A DNA stretch of 64,000 bases from Heterocephalus glaber (Eukaryota; Chordata; Mammalia; Rodentia; Bathyergidae): positions 583,426 to 647,425 of the forward strand of contig NW_004624854.1 in NCBI RefSeq assembly GCF_000247695.1. The letters are read 5' to 3'. A model generated the notes under the pieces. It was not told where the DNA came from, did no database searches, and was given only the letters and a program-made list of their open reading frames with translations. A program made the position numbers and the translations under genes. How positions within the stretch are numbered: the stretch's first letter is position 1; every line of letters starts with the position of its first letter. This document shows, piece after piece, positions 35,901 through 48,357 of this stretch.

Positions 35901-36980
35901 AATGAAGCATTCCAGTAAGAAAAAGGTCTGCTTTATTTGAAAGCAAAAATCAGAAACTACCAAGTAACCAAAAAGAAAACCTAAATTCAACCTACTAATA
36001 AAATCTGACATGCCCCCAAATTGGAGTGTTTTTCTTTACATGCAGGAAAGTCTTTTCAAAATTGAACATCAGACATTTTATTAGAAGAGATGGTTATTTT
36101 CAAGTGAAATTATAAGACATGCATTTTTTTTTTAAAGAATGAATTGGTGGGGAGCAAAGACCTGTTTATGGCTTTACCTCTCAGGGCCCTGTAGACAGAA
36201 ATTCTGCTCCTTAGAGGACATTTGGCAGGATCTGGAGACAGGATTTCCTTGCTACCGCTGGGTGGGAAACAAGAACCTTGAGTTGCTCAGCATCCTGCAG
36301 TGCCAGGGCCCCCCATGGCCCATGGTCAGCAGACCCACTGCCCAGAACTGCTGGGGAAACAGTACATTCTACTGGAATTTTGTTAAAATGCTAAACCCAC
36401 TGGCAGTTGTGTTTCTCTGGGAATTTTGTGTAGAATAAAAAAAATAAAAAAGGTTCATATTTATTTAACTCCTAATGATTATGCTAGATAATAAGAAATC
36501 TAAAATGGCAAAGAAACTAGTGAATTATTATTTTTCTTTTTTCTCTTACGGCAGCACCACAAAAAGAGGGAAAATTCTTCTTTGTTCAGCATTGTCCCCA
36601 AATGTGTTTAAATATTTGTTCAAAGTGAAAAAGATACATTGTTTAAAAATTATTATCTGTATGATTATGATCACAAAAAGTTTTGTGAATGGGGGTTTAT
36701 AAGTAACTCTTTTGGTTTTGATGTAATTTTACCCTTTTGGGCTTCCTAAAACTTTTCATTTTTCTTATATTTTTCCTTTTCTTAATATAAGACTACACAC
36801 AGAAGATTTTATTTTGATAATGCTGTATTTTTACTTTGGGAGATAATCATTTTTGCTTTTTTTGTATAAGATAATTTGTTATATAAAAGAATAACGAAAC
36901 CTGTAAGATGCTGTAATCACTTAAGGCATTGACCATATTACTACACATTTTTTCCACACCTTTTAAATGTTTTTTTCCTG
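35901..36980. other. AT-rich unique intronic DNA, no gene seen
   Basis: A GC-richer patch at 36140-36370 carries a 99-codon frame with no recognisable domain. No repeat was identified. Confidence 0.4.
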
Positions 36981-37072
36981 GGCCGGGGATTTAGCTCAGT
37001 GGTTCCCATTGCCTTCCTCGTAAGCACAAGGTCGTGGGTTCAATCTCTGGTACCAAAAAAAAAAAAAAAAAA
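36981..37072 (+). repeat. ID-type SINE, GGTACC subtype
   Basis: ggccggggatttagctcagt to caatctctggtaccaaaa with an A tail of 20 bases. Confidence 0.9.
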
Positions 37073-37379
37073 GACATAACAAAATTTTTTTTTCTCATTC
37101 ACTTGTTATATTTCACTGTCTAATCATGAAGGACATAATTTGTCTTACCTTCAAGTTTCCAAAGCCATAAATTCTTAGTGTTCTTGTACTTTACTTTCTT
37201 GGGGAGGAAGTACAAGTCAGACTTCTAAGTCTCAGTTCAACCCAAGGATATATATAGGAAAGAAAAATTAGGAAGTAAATTTCTTGAATATTGTGAGCTC
37301 ACCTTCAGTTTATTTCAAGAAGTTTCTGTATCTTTCTCACATAAACTATTACTGTATTTTTGTTCCCAGTATTGTATCC

Positions 37380-38260
37380 GCACCCCATCCTACTGTTTAC
37401 TTTTAAGATTTTTCTGTTTATCTTAGTTCTCAGCAGTTTGACTGTGGTATACCTAGATGTGATTTCCTTTTTTATTTTTCTTTAGGACTCTCTGAGCTTT
37501 TTAAGTTAATGTTTTGGATGACTTTTAGAAAAATTTTTGTCATTGTTTCTGAAAATATTTTTTCTGTTTATGCTTTTACTCTGAGACTCCAGTTACACAT
37601 ATGTTAGATCATTACATGTTGTCCTATAAGATCTTGAAGCTCTGGTTCATTTTCTTTCAATATTCAAATTTTAGAATTTCTGTTAATCTTCAAGTTTCCT
37701 ATTTTTTTCTGTCTTCATCTTTGTTCTGTTATTCTCATCCAGTGGATTTTCAAATTTAAGATATTTGACTTTTCATTTCTAGAATTTGCATTTTTTTCCT
37801 TTTTATAGTTTTTAGTTCTCTTAGGAGTTTCCCTATGTGTTAATTCATTCAGGTCCCAATTTTGTTCATTTCTTTGAATTGACTTAGATATATTGTAGCT
37901 ACCTTAAAATATCTGGTTTCTAATTGCAACCCCTAGAGCATCTCAGGGTCAGTTTCTATTGATTGCTTCTTTCCTTGGTTCCTATTTTTATATCTTCTGT
38001 ATTTCCACAATCTTTGATTGTCTACTGGACGCTGTGAATTCTGTCATAAACATTCTGAATTCTGTGGCATAATGTTGTTTATTTATCCCAGCAGGCGGAT
38101 TTGTTTCCTTGACATTGTGTAGGTTTGATTTTACACTTTGCTAGCATGGATCTATAGAAAGCCCAGTGTAATTTCCCAGCATTCCTCACTTGGTGGAATT
38201 CAGCTTCCAGCTTGGTCTGTCCTATGTATTTTGTTAGGTCTTGGTTTTTGGCCTGGTTAA
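37380..38260 (+). mobile_element. AT-rich LINE-like relic, weak call
   Basis: T-rich sequence with gattgtctactggacgctgt and catttctagaatttgcattt resembles a UTR-type region of old L1M elements. I cannot fix orientation or subfamily, and it could be unique DNA. Confidence 0.3.
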
Positions 38261-39439
38261 GGTAGGTTTAGAGTAGGCCTTACTGTAGGACACTCTGCTT
38301 ATTCTTAAGAGGTCAAAAGGACAGTCATAAGGAATAAGCATTTCTTAGGATGTCTTAGCTGGATGCCCATGCTGATTGGGTCTGTTCTCCAGAGCTGTTT
38401 CACCTCTGGTAGCTGCTGGCCTCCCAGCTTTGTAGTAATTGCTTTCTTTACAGCCTCAGTAGCTTCTTCCTGAGCAGGTGCAGTACAAACACTGGCCAAA
38501 GGCTTACAGGGGATCCCCGTGTAGACTTCTTCACCTGTCTATAGTCCTTAACGTTCCAGTGTCCTGGCTTGGAGATTCTAGTCTCTTTAGTTGACTCAGA
38601 CTGTGATCTCTGCTTCCACAGCTCAGTAGCTGCCATAGATTCCAGGTCCCTGAACTGCACCCAGGCTGAGATCTGGGTGCTCAAGGAGTCACCTCATGAA
38701 TGTCTCTTTCTTGTGAGTTACATCTTACACTGGGTCTTATCCAGTGTCTGGAAATTGCTGCCTGTGTGTATTATAGTTGTGTACGTCAGGAACTGGTCTG
38801 GTGCTTCCTTATGACCCAAAGCAGAAGGTCCTTCCATGCTTTTGACTTACAGTGACAGAGTTAAGAGGCCTCACTTAGTTTTCTTATCTAGCAATTTCCA
38901 GAGGACTCTGAATAAAGTTGATGTTGGAGTCCCATATGTTTGTCAGTTCTTCTTTATTTTCTAATAGATTTAGATCCCTACTAGGAAAGATGGGTGAGGA
39001 GCCAGGAGCCTGGACTTCTTAAGGATCTGTGGCTAATACAGCAGAGACTTCCAAATCAAAACACTGTGTGAGGAACTGTGGGCATTGTTGCTGTGGGTCT
39101 TGGCAGAGTTTTCATGCTGAGTGGTGTTGGAAGGTGCAGTTCCCAGGTCTAGAGCACTAAGTATGGCTTGTTTCTGTAGTGGTAGGGCCATGCTGTGTTG
39201 AAAAGAAAGACTGATTTATCTGGGTCCTCAAACAAAGTGAGCAGTGGCCTGGCCTTAAGCAGAGATCGCTTCTGGAGCTGGGATGAGCTCTTTTGACCTC
39301 CAGGTTGGAGTGATCTCTTCCCTTTTGTGGGGACTTGGCCATCTGGAGTGGAGAGAGATGTGTGGAAGAACTGTGGTCTTTAAGTGATACCATTTCCTAC
39401 CCTTCTCTCCCTGCAGGCAAAATTCTGAGAGGGTAGGGG
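38261..39439. other. intronic DNA, no gene seen
   Basis: Mixed composition. Short frames on both strands without recognisable domains. May include LINE-derived sequence continuing from the left. Confidence 0.35.
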
Positions 39440-39880
39440 TGGGAGGATCGAGCCCTTGATTCAGGGCAGCCTCCACAGCCTTAGGGAAGGTCTCAGGCTC
39501 TGTGGTAATACAGCCAGTGAGTAGTCCAGGAGTGGGCACCTGACAAGTTCTGGCCAATGAGATGTAAGGGGAAGATTTAGTAGAACTTCACTGTCCAATG
39601 GAAAGCCAGAGCTAATGAAGAGAGATTCTTTTAAAACCTCCCTTCTCCTGTACTTGGGACTTCGGTGAAGGGATCTAATGTCCTGAGTGGCTGCCTCCAT
39701 GTAGCAACCCTGAGGCATCAGTCCAGAAGACAAAAAGTTCAGGAGGCTAGAGCAGAAAGAAGGAGCTTGGACCAGCATTCCTAACTCTGTGTCATATGAA
39801 GAAGGAATTCTCCTGTCTTTAAGTTGTTGTTGGAGAGGCTTTCTTGTACCAGCAGTTATTCCTGAGCCTCTAGTGCAGCT
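39440..39880 (+). mobile_element. MLT1-like LTR relic
   Basis: gttctggccaatgagatgta, then ggagcttggaccagcattcc and tctttaagttgttgttggag follow the second half of MLT1-type LTRs. The long minus-strand frame here is antisense to it. Confidence 0.4.
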
Positions 39881-40327
39881 GAAAAGATGGGAAAGAGTAA
39901 AAGAAGCATGACAGTTGCTTCTCAAGGCAGGACAGAGAATGTGTGGGCTGCTGCTTCCATGGTGACTACTCATGGAGGGTTCCCAGGGTTGCTTTAATGT
40001 GTGTACAAACCACGAGGTTGTCTTTAAAAGAAGCAACAATTTTGAAAACAGTAACCCCAAGGCATGTGGAAATTTTCAGAGGTTTAACACGATCAGTAAT
40101 GGAGTAATTCTTTGAGCAATTAGTAACTTAAAAATGCACAAGATGGTTTTCTTGGTGACTGTTAGATGAAAGTAGGTGAGATGATAGGCTTGCAGAGTAA
40201 TTGAAAAAGAAACACAAGGATAGGATTGGAAAAAATCGAGGGGTCCAGATTAAACCATGCATTTAAGGCTGCCATGACTAAGCAGAAATATGCATAATAA
40301 TTTTAAATTATTAATTATTTAATTATA

Positions 40328-40438
40328 AGGCAAGGGTTTCACTGTGTTTCCCAGGCTGGCCTCCAACTCCTGGGCCATCCTCCTGCTTCAGCCTCCCAAG
40401 AAGCTGGGATTACAGGCATGTGCCACTGCACTGGGGGC
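40328..40438 (-). repeat. B1-like 7SL-derived SINE monomer
   Basis: cccaggctggcctccaactc, cagcctcccaagaagctggg and attacaggcatgtgccact are the complement of the conserved 7SL core. Confidence 0.85.
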
Positions 40439-41200
40439 CATAATAAACTCTTCGTAGGGCTGTGTGGAATAGATGTGCTGCTTATCTTGATTTAGTAACA
40501 GTAGCATGCATGTCAGAAATAAAATAATGGCAGGTTTCTGTACCTCTTAGTAGGAAGCAGCCGTGCCCCTTCAGTTGTGTCCTAAGAAGCTATACTGTTT
40601 CCTAGCAACTTCTGGTTTTATTTATGGAACAGAGAGATAGTCTCTATGGAAATAAGTCCCAAAGAGGAAGGAATTTAGTGGAACACAGAGCTGGCAGAGG
40701 TGTGGCCCATTGGCATAGTCTGCATTTTGGTTGTGTTGGTCTTGGCTTAAGTTTTCTTCCAAAGTGTGAGTTTTGTTTTTGTTTGTCTAGTTGTTAATCA
40801 TGTTTTTCTCTGCAGAGCTCTCTTCTCATGACCTTTAGAACTACTAATCTGGAGGGAAAATACACCCACTGGGATCAGAACAATAAAAATGTTAAAGGCA
40901 TTTTAGTCAGTAAATAGGGTCTGTTGGAAGTACAGAGAAAAAAAGTTGAGAATATCAAAGCACCATGTGCAAAAATTTGGGTGTAATTGTAGCTCTCAAA
41001 ACATATGCTGATCATATTCTCCCTCCAGAAACTTATACACTCTGAGATTTCCAGAGGCAATCACTGTGCAGATGGCTTACAGAAGTCCGAGGTTTCTAGC
41101 ATACTGTTGGTCTCCAGAGTGAGAATTCTCCCCTCACAAATGTAGCAATATTTCTCAGTGCCACATCCGGAGCTCAGGCAATATGAGGGGTGGCTGACTT

Positions 41201-41650
41201 ATATGCTGAATGTTTATATTAAGAAAAGCATTAGGGTAAAAGACACTTTGCCATGAACCCTTTCTCAAAATACTCCTCCTTTCTTCAAACACACTTACAC
41301 ATTGCTCTTGCCACTTTCTGAAGCAGTATTGGAAGTCCTTTTTTCCTAAGTGTCTTTGTAAGGTGTGGTAAAAAATATGGTAAATGCTGCTGCTGTGTGC
41401 CATCCAGTGGAAAGGCAGCTTGTAAAAACACAATGCTGTGTCCTCATCCACCTTATTCATGGATCTGGCATTCTGACTTCTGGCTCTTCCCCAGGTCAAA
41501 ATGACCAAGAAAGGGAAATGTTTTGAATCAATTCAGGACATTGAGGAAGCCACAGCAGCACAGCTACAGACACAAAAGACACATAAAAACTGGGCATTGT
41601 GGTTATTTGCAAGTATGTGCTGTGCTGTGTACTGGTACTACTCAGAGTGC
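41201..41650 (+). mobile_element. mariner-family relic, second copy
   Basis: It matches the copy at 961-1493 in the same orientation: gctgaatgtttatatt at the left end, ggtaaaagacac, tcctcatccaccttattca, and ttttgaatcaattcaggaca. The right inverted repeat is lost. It keeps some transposase C-terminal sequence, with stops and frameshifts. Confidence 0.65.
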
Positions 41651-42082
41651 TGGTAAGTGAAAGCTTATTTACCTGTGACTAGCTAAGACTCTTCCTCTGT
41701 CCTGTAAATCAGTATACTGTCCTCTTTGCTGAGAAACTCTTGCTATGAAAAAAACATCCAAATTAGGTAATGGATTTTTTGATGCTGGTGTTACATATTC
41801 TTTTCACATTCTGGCTTGAGCTTCTTACACTGTCGTAGAACAGAAACAAGTAATTCAGCAGCACTTGTCTGGATCAGACTTTTAAGTATTCCTCCCCCGT
41901 GTCCAGGCATTGATTATACCTTAAAGGATGAAGGCAGTGCTGTCATGGGTAATGCATATGGCATTTTTTATTTTTCTTAGCATTTGGATTGTAAAATCAA
42001 GTATGATTGCAATAGTGAGCCAAGGCAGTAACATCATACCTTGTAGGGCTATAAGATCCCAAGATTTAAGCTGATGTTTCAT
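41651..42082. other. unique intronic DNA, no gene seen
   Basis: AT-rich, without identifiable repeats or open frames of note. Confidence 0.4.
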
Positions 42083-42103
42083 AAATAAATAAGTAAAATT
42101 CAG

Positions 42104-42192
42104 GGCCAGGGATTTAGCTCAGTGGTTCCGGCGCCTGCCCCACAAGTGCAAGGTCCCGAGTTTGATCCCTGGTACTAAAAACAAACAAACAA
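42104..42192 (+). repeat. ID-type SINE, GGTACT subtype, perfect 21-bp target duplication
   Basis: gggccagggatttagctcag to tccctggtactaaaa. A 21-base direct repeat, ending agtaaaattcag, is identical at 42083-42103 and 42193-42213. Confidence 0.95.
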
Positions 42193-42423
42193 AAATAAAT
42201 AAGTAAAATTCAGAGCAATAATTACCTATAGTTTGGTGAGAGCAGAGCCAAGGATGAAACCTGTGTCCTGTGCCCCAGTCCTCATTTTTTGTGTGTGTTT
42301 GGAAACGTAGTCCAGTGTTTCCCAATCCTGGGGTATTTGCTCACCACCTTCTTGATTTGCCACATTGGGTTGTCAGCTATACTAGTAAGATTTTTAAAAA
42401 ACTATTTGATTAACAAAGTCTCT

Positions 42424-43838
42424 GTCTTAGTCACTTGCCTGGTCACTGAGACAAAATACCCAACACTCGAAACTTGAAGGAGGAGTGGTGTATTTTGCTC
42501 ATGGTTTCAGAAGTTCCAGTTCATTGTTTCCAGGCTCAAACGCACGAAGGACCTGCCACAGAGGAAATCTGCTCACATCATGGCAGCCAGGAAGCAGGGA
42601 GGAAAGGGAGGACACGGGGAGGAGATGCAGCCTTCCAGGTCTGTCCCCAGGAACTGTCTCTGAGCCCCATCTCCTAACAGCAGGAGATGTGAGCGCCACA
42701 GGACTTGGTGGGCTCCGCCCCCAAGGCGTTGCTGGTTGCAGTCCCAAGTCTCTCTCTGGGGGTGGCTCTGCTCACTGCCTGCCGGTTTCTTCAGCAGACA
42801 TTCCGTGTTTCTGGCTTCTTCAACTTCCAGCATCTCCTCTGTCCCTTTGGCTTCACTCTCACAGCTTTATGTGCTGCTTGGCCTCACAGGCCTTCTTCTG
42901 AAATCTGTCTGGAAGCCTTAACTTCACAACTCTTGAATTCTGCATGCCTGTACAACCTGTACCTCGCGGATGACCCTAAGGTCTGTTGCAGTAGCCAGAC
43001 CTCCTGGATCGTAGTGGTATAGAGGTCTCCACATGCCTGGATGGCTGAGCACTGTGAACTGAATCCCAGGGAGCCAGTTCCCTAGGCTGGCTTCTCCAGT
43101 AGGGTGTCCTGGGGCTCTCTTCTCAAAGCAAAATATTTCACAGTTTACTTTTACTCTTTTACATCCTTGAGCCAGCAAAGGGTAGGGTTTTCCCAATTCT
43201 GGAGGAACCCTCAAGGCGTTTTTTGGATATTCCTGATGCAAAGTACTTGGCTTTTTAAAAATGCTAAGCAACCAGGCTGTCTTCACCCCCAGCTTTGCAG
43301 GCACTTCTTCTCTGTTGAAACTGAAAACTTTTAAAATGAGCTTTTTGCTCCCGGTTCTCAGTGTAAATCTGGCTAAAAGCTGCCAGCAATACCTATGCCA
43401 CAGCCTGAGTGTTGGGCTGCCTTGCAAATTCCTCTGCCAGAGCAGTTAGTTCACTGCTATTAATCTCAGTCTCCCGCAAATCCTCAGTTTTGTGCCAGAG
43501 CATAACACACATGGCCTTGAGTTCGACTGCGGATGGAAATTCCCTGAGCCTGAGCTTTACCGTGTGTGTTTCTGTCACCATTCTGGTCTTCTGAGCTCTG
43601 ACCAGAGTCTTCTATAAAGCTTGCCTGATAGCATTCCAGAGCTTCTCTAGCTGGCATCTCCAAACCTTTCCAGACTCCTGCAAGCCAGTTCCAAAGGCTT
43701 CTGAGCCACATGGTCAGGTACAGTCATGGCAATGACCCACTTCTCTGGTACCAAAAATCTGTTTGTTACTTTCCTTGTCACCAAGACAAGATATGCAACA
43801 ACCACAACTTGAAGGAGGAAAGGTTTATTTGGGGGGCT
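42424..43838 (-). mobile_element. MaLR-type ERVL relic: LTR - internal - LTR
   Basis: Two same-orientation LTR pieces, 42424-42745 and 43755-43838, share (t/g)tcac(t/c)(g/a)agacaa and caacttgaaggaggaaaggt-like sequence. Between them (42746-43754), the minus strand opens gatttttggtaccagagaag and tttggaactggcttgcagg, as the internal parts of THE1/MST-like MaLR elements do. Both LTRs are incomplete. A minus frame of 167 codons (42924-43427) inside it has no recognisable protein domain, as expected for non-coding MaLR internal sequence. Confidence 0.6.
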
Positions 43839-44050
43839 ATCAGTGGTTGAGAGCACAGTTGTTAAGGCCAGGTAGATTGGTAACCACTATGGCTGACGGG
43901 CTAAATGACCTTGGGCAACTAGTTAACCTTTTAGAACCCGAGTTTCCTCTTCTGTAAAAAAAAGACTAAGAAAACTTCCGGAATCTCGTGGGTTGAGGAG
44001 ATAATGTATATAAAACTCTCAGCATGGTACTGGGCTCATTGTTCAATTCC
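43839..44050 (+). repeat. MIR
   Basis: Full MIR order: atgaccttgggcaactagtt, aacccgagtttcctcttctg, gaggagataatgtatataaa and cagcatggtactgggctc. Confidence 0.8.
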
Positions 44051-44167
44051 GGCTGGTTGTAAACTGGTTATTTTGGCTGCTGATAATAACACTGAGGATG
44101 CTGTGAAATCACTCTACTTCTGGTCTGAAGCCACAGTGCAGACTCACCAGCTGAATCCACAAGAAAG

Positions 44168-44170
<3 letters not shown>

Positions 44171-44200
<30 letters not shown>
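44171..44200 (+). repeat. (CA)n microsatellite
   Basis: A pure CA run of about 30 bases between two copies of gaaagattta. The copied flank suggests a small duplication around the repeat. Confidence 0.95.
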
Positions 44201-44203
<3 letters not shown>

Positions 44204-46427
44204 AAGATTTACAGATTAAAGTAGCAAACTGGGCCACATCTGCTTACAGAAAACAAAATCTGCTTCTTTGTTACAGGGCTCTAGAAATGATATGAACACT
44301 TAAAATATGAATGCTAAATAAGAGTGTTTTAAATTCAGTGTTATATAGCCTTTAAATCAACATACTTTCTTAGGTAACGGGAAAGCTGCAATTAATCATA
44401 AATTCAATTAAATGGAACAAAGGAGCAATGTATGAGGCATTTTATTTCTGGAATAGCTATCAAATGTAGCTGAGTGCCTGTTCTTAAGCTCTTTTAATAT
44501 GTTCATATGATTACTGCCAAAGAAAAGTCATCCCTGTAGATAGCTACATTTTCTTTAGTCAGAAAAGTTGTTTCAGTTCATATCTTTAAATTTTTCAAAT
44601 GTTCTTAGAAAATAAGCTTTGAATATGAGGTTGGAACAATTTGACTCTTACTTTTTATTACATAGTTGCATTAGTCAAGATAGCTCAAAGTATACTGCAA
44701 TAATGAATCATTAACAACACAGCACAGCAACAAAAGATTATTTATTGGTGTTGCTACGTGCAACAAACAAGTGGGTTTGCAGGGGCTTGGCTCATACTGT
44801 TGCTTAGGGACTCGGGCTCACCAGCTTCTTTATTTTTGCCGTATTGGATTCTGAGGCCTCAGCAATGTTGTCCTTGTGCTGTCCGGAGCACAAGGCTTCT
44901 TGGTCAGGTGCCAGGAGGAGGACTGGAAACTCCTACACCAGCAGCTAAGTGCTGTGGCACCAAGGGGACACATTTCGTGTCTGTCCAGAGCCCACCGTTC
45001 AGCACCATTGGCCTGAGTCTGTCTGTATCAAGGGGGTGGGAATGTGAAGCCCCTGGCTGTTCTGCCAGCACTCGGTGTTCCTGCCATAGACTCGTGTCCT
45101 GCTAACAGTGTCAGAGCCTAGGACACCCTTGCATGGTTGCTACGTGGACGGATGCTGGGCTTTGGTGCACACTTTGCAGATTGTTCAGAGACTGAGTGAC
45201 CAGAGGTACACTAGACAGCACCAAGGACAGTGCCACGTTGGAGACAAAAGGATTGCAGTGGGATCTGAATTCGTAGCAACACCAGGGTGTCTTAGACCGC
45301 CGCGGATCTTCTTTCTTTTCAAAGTGCCTGTTGGAGACTTGGTTCACAGAGGAGTCCTGTGTTCATAATGGCTCTAAGAGCCTTCCACAGAAATGCAGTA
45401 GGTTTCTGAAAATCCTTAGGTCAGTGTGCTAGTGTCCAAAGAAGCTTCCGTGTATTTCATTTCTTCACATATTAGTTGCAGGCATTACTAGCACAGGCAT
45501 TTGTCTGTCCATGGATTGAGGTGGTTTTTACTTTTTACCCAGTTATGCTGGAAACATGACCCATGTTAATTTTCCAGTCTGATTTGTGCCACTTTTCCAA
45601 AGGAGGCTTGTGTAGTCAAGTTAGTAAATGTCAAGTACTATTCGTAAGTATTTTGTGGTGGGTTAAGATAGCTTTTGCATGAGGTTTACAAATTCTCCAG
45701 TCTAATAAAACTCATTGGTAAGCCCAGAAAATGATTGCTTCCCATCCACACTAATTTTGTAGTGTTGTAAGTAGCTTATACTTCCCTAAGGACTAAACAT
45801 GAGCACAGTTATAAATAAATATATTTATAATACCATCTCTTTATCCTCATACCATTTTTAAAGTCCGTTTTATTGCTTTTATTGCTGTGTCAATTTCCTT
45901 GGGTTGGGGTATTGTTTTTGATCTATTTGGACTTATTTCCATATCTTATCTTTAGTATCGTACTGTTTCTTAGTTATTCTGCTCCTACTTTGATGCCCTC
46001 CATTGAAATGATGGGTTTTCTTTACTCACCATTCCCACTTTCTTCTTAGCTGGAAATTAAACATTCTAGTTTTAGTCTGTTGGGAGTTATCCTTTAGCTT
46101 TTGATGTGTACAAGAGTTAACAAAAGCTGTAATCAACTATTGTGTCTAAATGCCTCGCACTGTGCAAGAATCTTAGAATTTTTTCATTCCAATCACTTTT
46201 CTCCCCATCATCTCTCTTTGGACAGTGTTTAATTCCATCCTCTTTTAAATACCTCCTTCCACATCCATTGTCCATTACTGTTATTGTTGTGGTTTTTAAT
46301 AGATAATAGCTGTATATTCTGCATGACAAAACACTAGCTTAAAACAACAATCTATTGGGTAAGTAATTTTAAGAAAAAGAAAAAGACTTGAATCAGCAGC
46401 ACTAGTGTGCACTGGGTCTGGTTTTCT
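44201..46427. other. unique intronic DNA
   Basis: 44340-44560 is AT-rich and repeat-free with possible conserved-element character (ctgcaattaatcataaattc, ggaacaaaggagcaatg). 44750-45370 is GC-richer with short frames lacking domains. No gene is seen. Confidence 0.35.
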
Positions 46428-46527
46428 TTTTTTGTTTTTGTTTGTTTTTTGGTTTCCCTGGGATTGAACTCAGGACCTTGTGCTTGTGAGGCAGGTGGCG
46501 GAACCACTGTGTTAAATCCCTGGCCCC
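46428..46527 (-). repeat. ID-type SINE
   Basis: T/G-rich tail, ccctgggattgaactcagga and gttaaatccctggcccc. The flanks gggtctggttttct and gggtcagtttttct are a decayed target duplication. Confidence 0.85.
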
Positions 46528-48321
46528 GGGTCAGTTTTTCTTACAAAACACATACACACAGCAAAAGTTTCATTATAAAATAAATGAAAACATGTAGAGA
46601 TTTAAAATTTAACTTCAAATCCTTGTTGATTTCCAAACTAAATGATGTCTTTTTTCCTGGGTTCATGTAGGTTATGAAAAAATGTCCAACACCTTCTCTT
46701 CATTTTCTCCAATGGGTTTTTCCTTCATGGGGTGTTGTGTGTTCCCTAGCTCATTTTATGCCCCCATTTGTACTGTTGTTTATAAAGTCAGGGCCTTAGG
46801 CCAGCCCTACACCGACAGTGTTTCTGTTACAGAAGAGCTGGGGTAACTGTCATGACGTTATTGTTGAGATGTTGAGTAATGCAGACCGCTTCTCAGTGCT
46901 GTGCACTTGGGTGCCCTTCGGGGCGACGATAGAGAACGTCTCAGATTTTCGGACTTTTTTAAACTGTGGCCTCCAGAGTACCATAACTCACACTTCATGG
47001 TGCCATTAAGGGGTTCTTCCTCAAGTCTTTGTAGTTGTCACTTTTGTGCTTATTTTACCTAAATTATGAATTATAAAACTCCTGGTTCATGCTCATTAGG
47101 AAAGCCTGATTTTTCTCTTCCTGTGTCAACATCTATAAAATCAGTTCAGCACTCTCAAAGGACATATTTTCTCGGATTACTGTAGTTCATGAAGTCACTA
47201 CAGAGCCACCTTAGTGGCATGATTACAGACAGCTTACCCTGCCACAGTCACCTGGACCCATTAACCCCAGCCCTGGTCACTGGGTCACAGGGGGCTGGTT
47301 TCGGAGCTGGGGGAGGACAGACCTAGCTCTAGATTCCAGCTCTGTTCCTTCGTTGTTCTCGGGAGTCATGGAGCCATGCTGAGCCCAGTTTCTTCATGCA
47401 CGAGCACAGAATGGGAACAGCAACCTGAAAGAGTTGCCCGGAGGATGGAACCAGAGAACATTTGTAATCCTGTGCATGGGAGTCTGCGCTCCACGTGGGG
47501 GCAGCCACTGCCCACAACCTCAGAAGCTTTTGCTAAGATCCTGCTGTTTGCTGCTAAACAGTAAAATGGAAATGTGGGGCTTGAGCGCAGTTCGGTGGGA
47601 GACTACAGATAGGAAGGAAATAGAGGCGTCCTTGCAATGGGTTTCCTGCAGTATTCGAGACCATGGGAGCTTGGAGAAGGATCCATTAGTGCCTGAGATG
47701 GGCCTAGGGATGGGAAGGCGTAGGGAGGGCTTCGCCAAGAAGCTGATGTTTGGGCCTAGCATGAAATAGAAAATATTGGGTGTGTTCTCCTAAAAAGTAC
47801 CGTTGTAGGATTAGGGCCTGCCATGGGCCCTTGGCTCTGTTCTCCTGGAGGACTCTCGTAAGCTCTGCTGGAAGACAACGCCTGCTGTCCCCGTGTCCCT
47901 GTCTGCCCAGCCAGCGTCTGCTACTCCTCTCACATTGTCTGGGGCCCGTGTATTCTGAGGGGCAGGACTGAGGAGTTACCCTCGAGGGACGCACCCTCCA
48001 GGTCCTGGGCAGTTGGTGCTTTGCCCGCTCCTGCAGGATTCTCCTTGGTCACCGTTTTGGGCTGATTACAGCCGGTTAGAGTTGCCTCTGCCCTTGTTTC
48101 TTCAGTTCCCCTCTTAACTCTTAACTCCTTAGCGGTGTCCCACTGAGGTTGGGTGTGAACACCTTACCTGCTTTCGGCACTGTGTGCGCCATACAGGTTC
48201 ATTAATTTCACTGAAAGAATAGGTTTTAGGCTACAATGATTATGATGCAGAATAAATACTTCTAAAAGATGAAGTATTATTCAATAATTAGCTCATGTTA
48301 TGTAGTTTTCTCCTACTCATT
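46528..48321. other. intronic DNA with a MIR-like patch
   Basis: 47325-47470 resembles MIR (ctagattccagctctgttcc, then cagtttcttcatgcacgagc). 47700-48010 is GC-rich with opposing frames that match nothing. Confidence 0.4.
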
Positions 48322-48357
48322 GTTTTTTTCTGGTGCCACTGAGCTAAATCCCAGGCT
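48322..48357 (-). repeat. ID-type SINE remnant
   Basis: Only a T run, ctggtgccactgagctaaat and cccaggc remain; the middle is deleted. Confidence 0.6.

Noticed and set aside
39461..40060. 199-codon open frame on the minus strand, the longest in the window
   Set aside because: Much of it is antisense to an MLT1-like LTR relic, and it shows no recognisable domain.
42924..43427. 167-codon minus-strand frame
   Set aside because: It lies within the MaLR internal region, which is not expected to code, and shows no retroviral protein motif.
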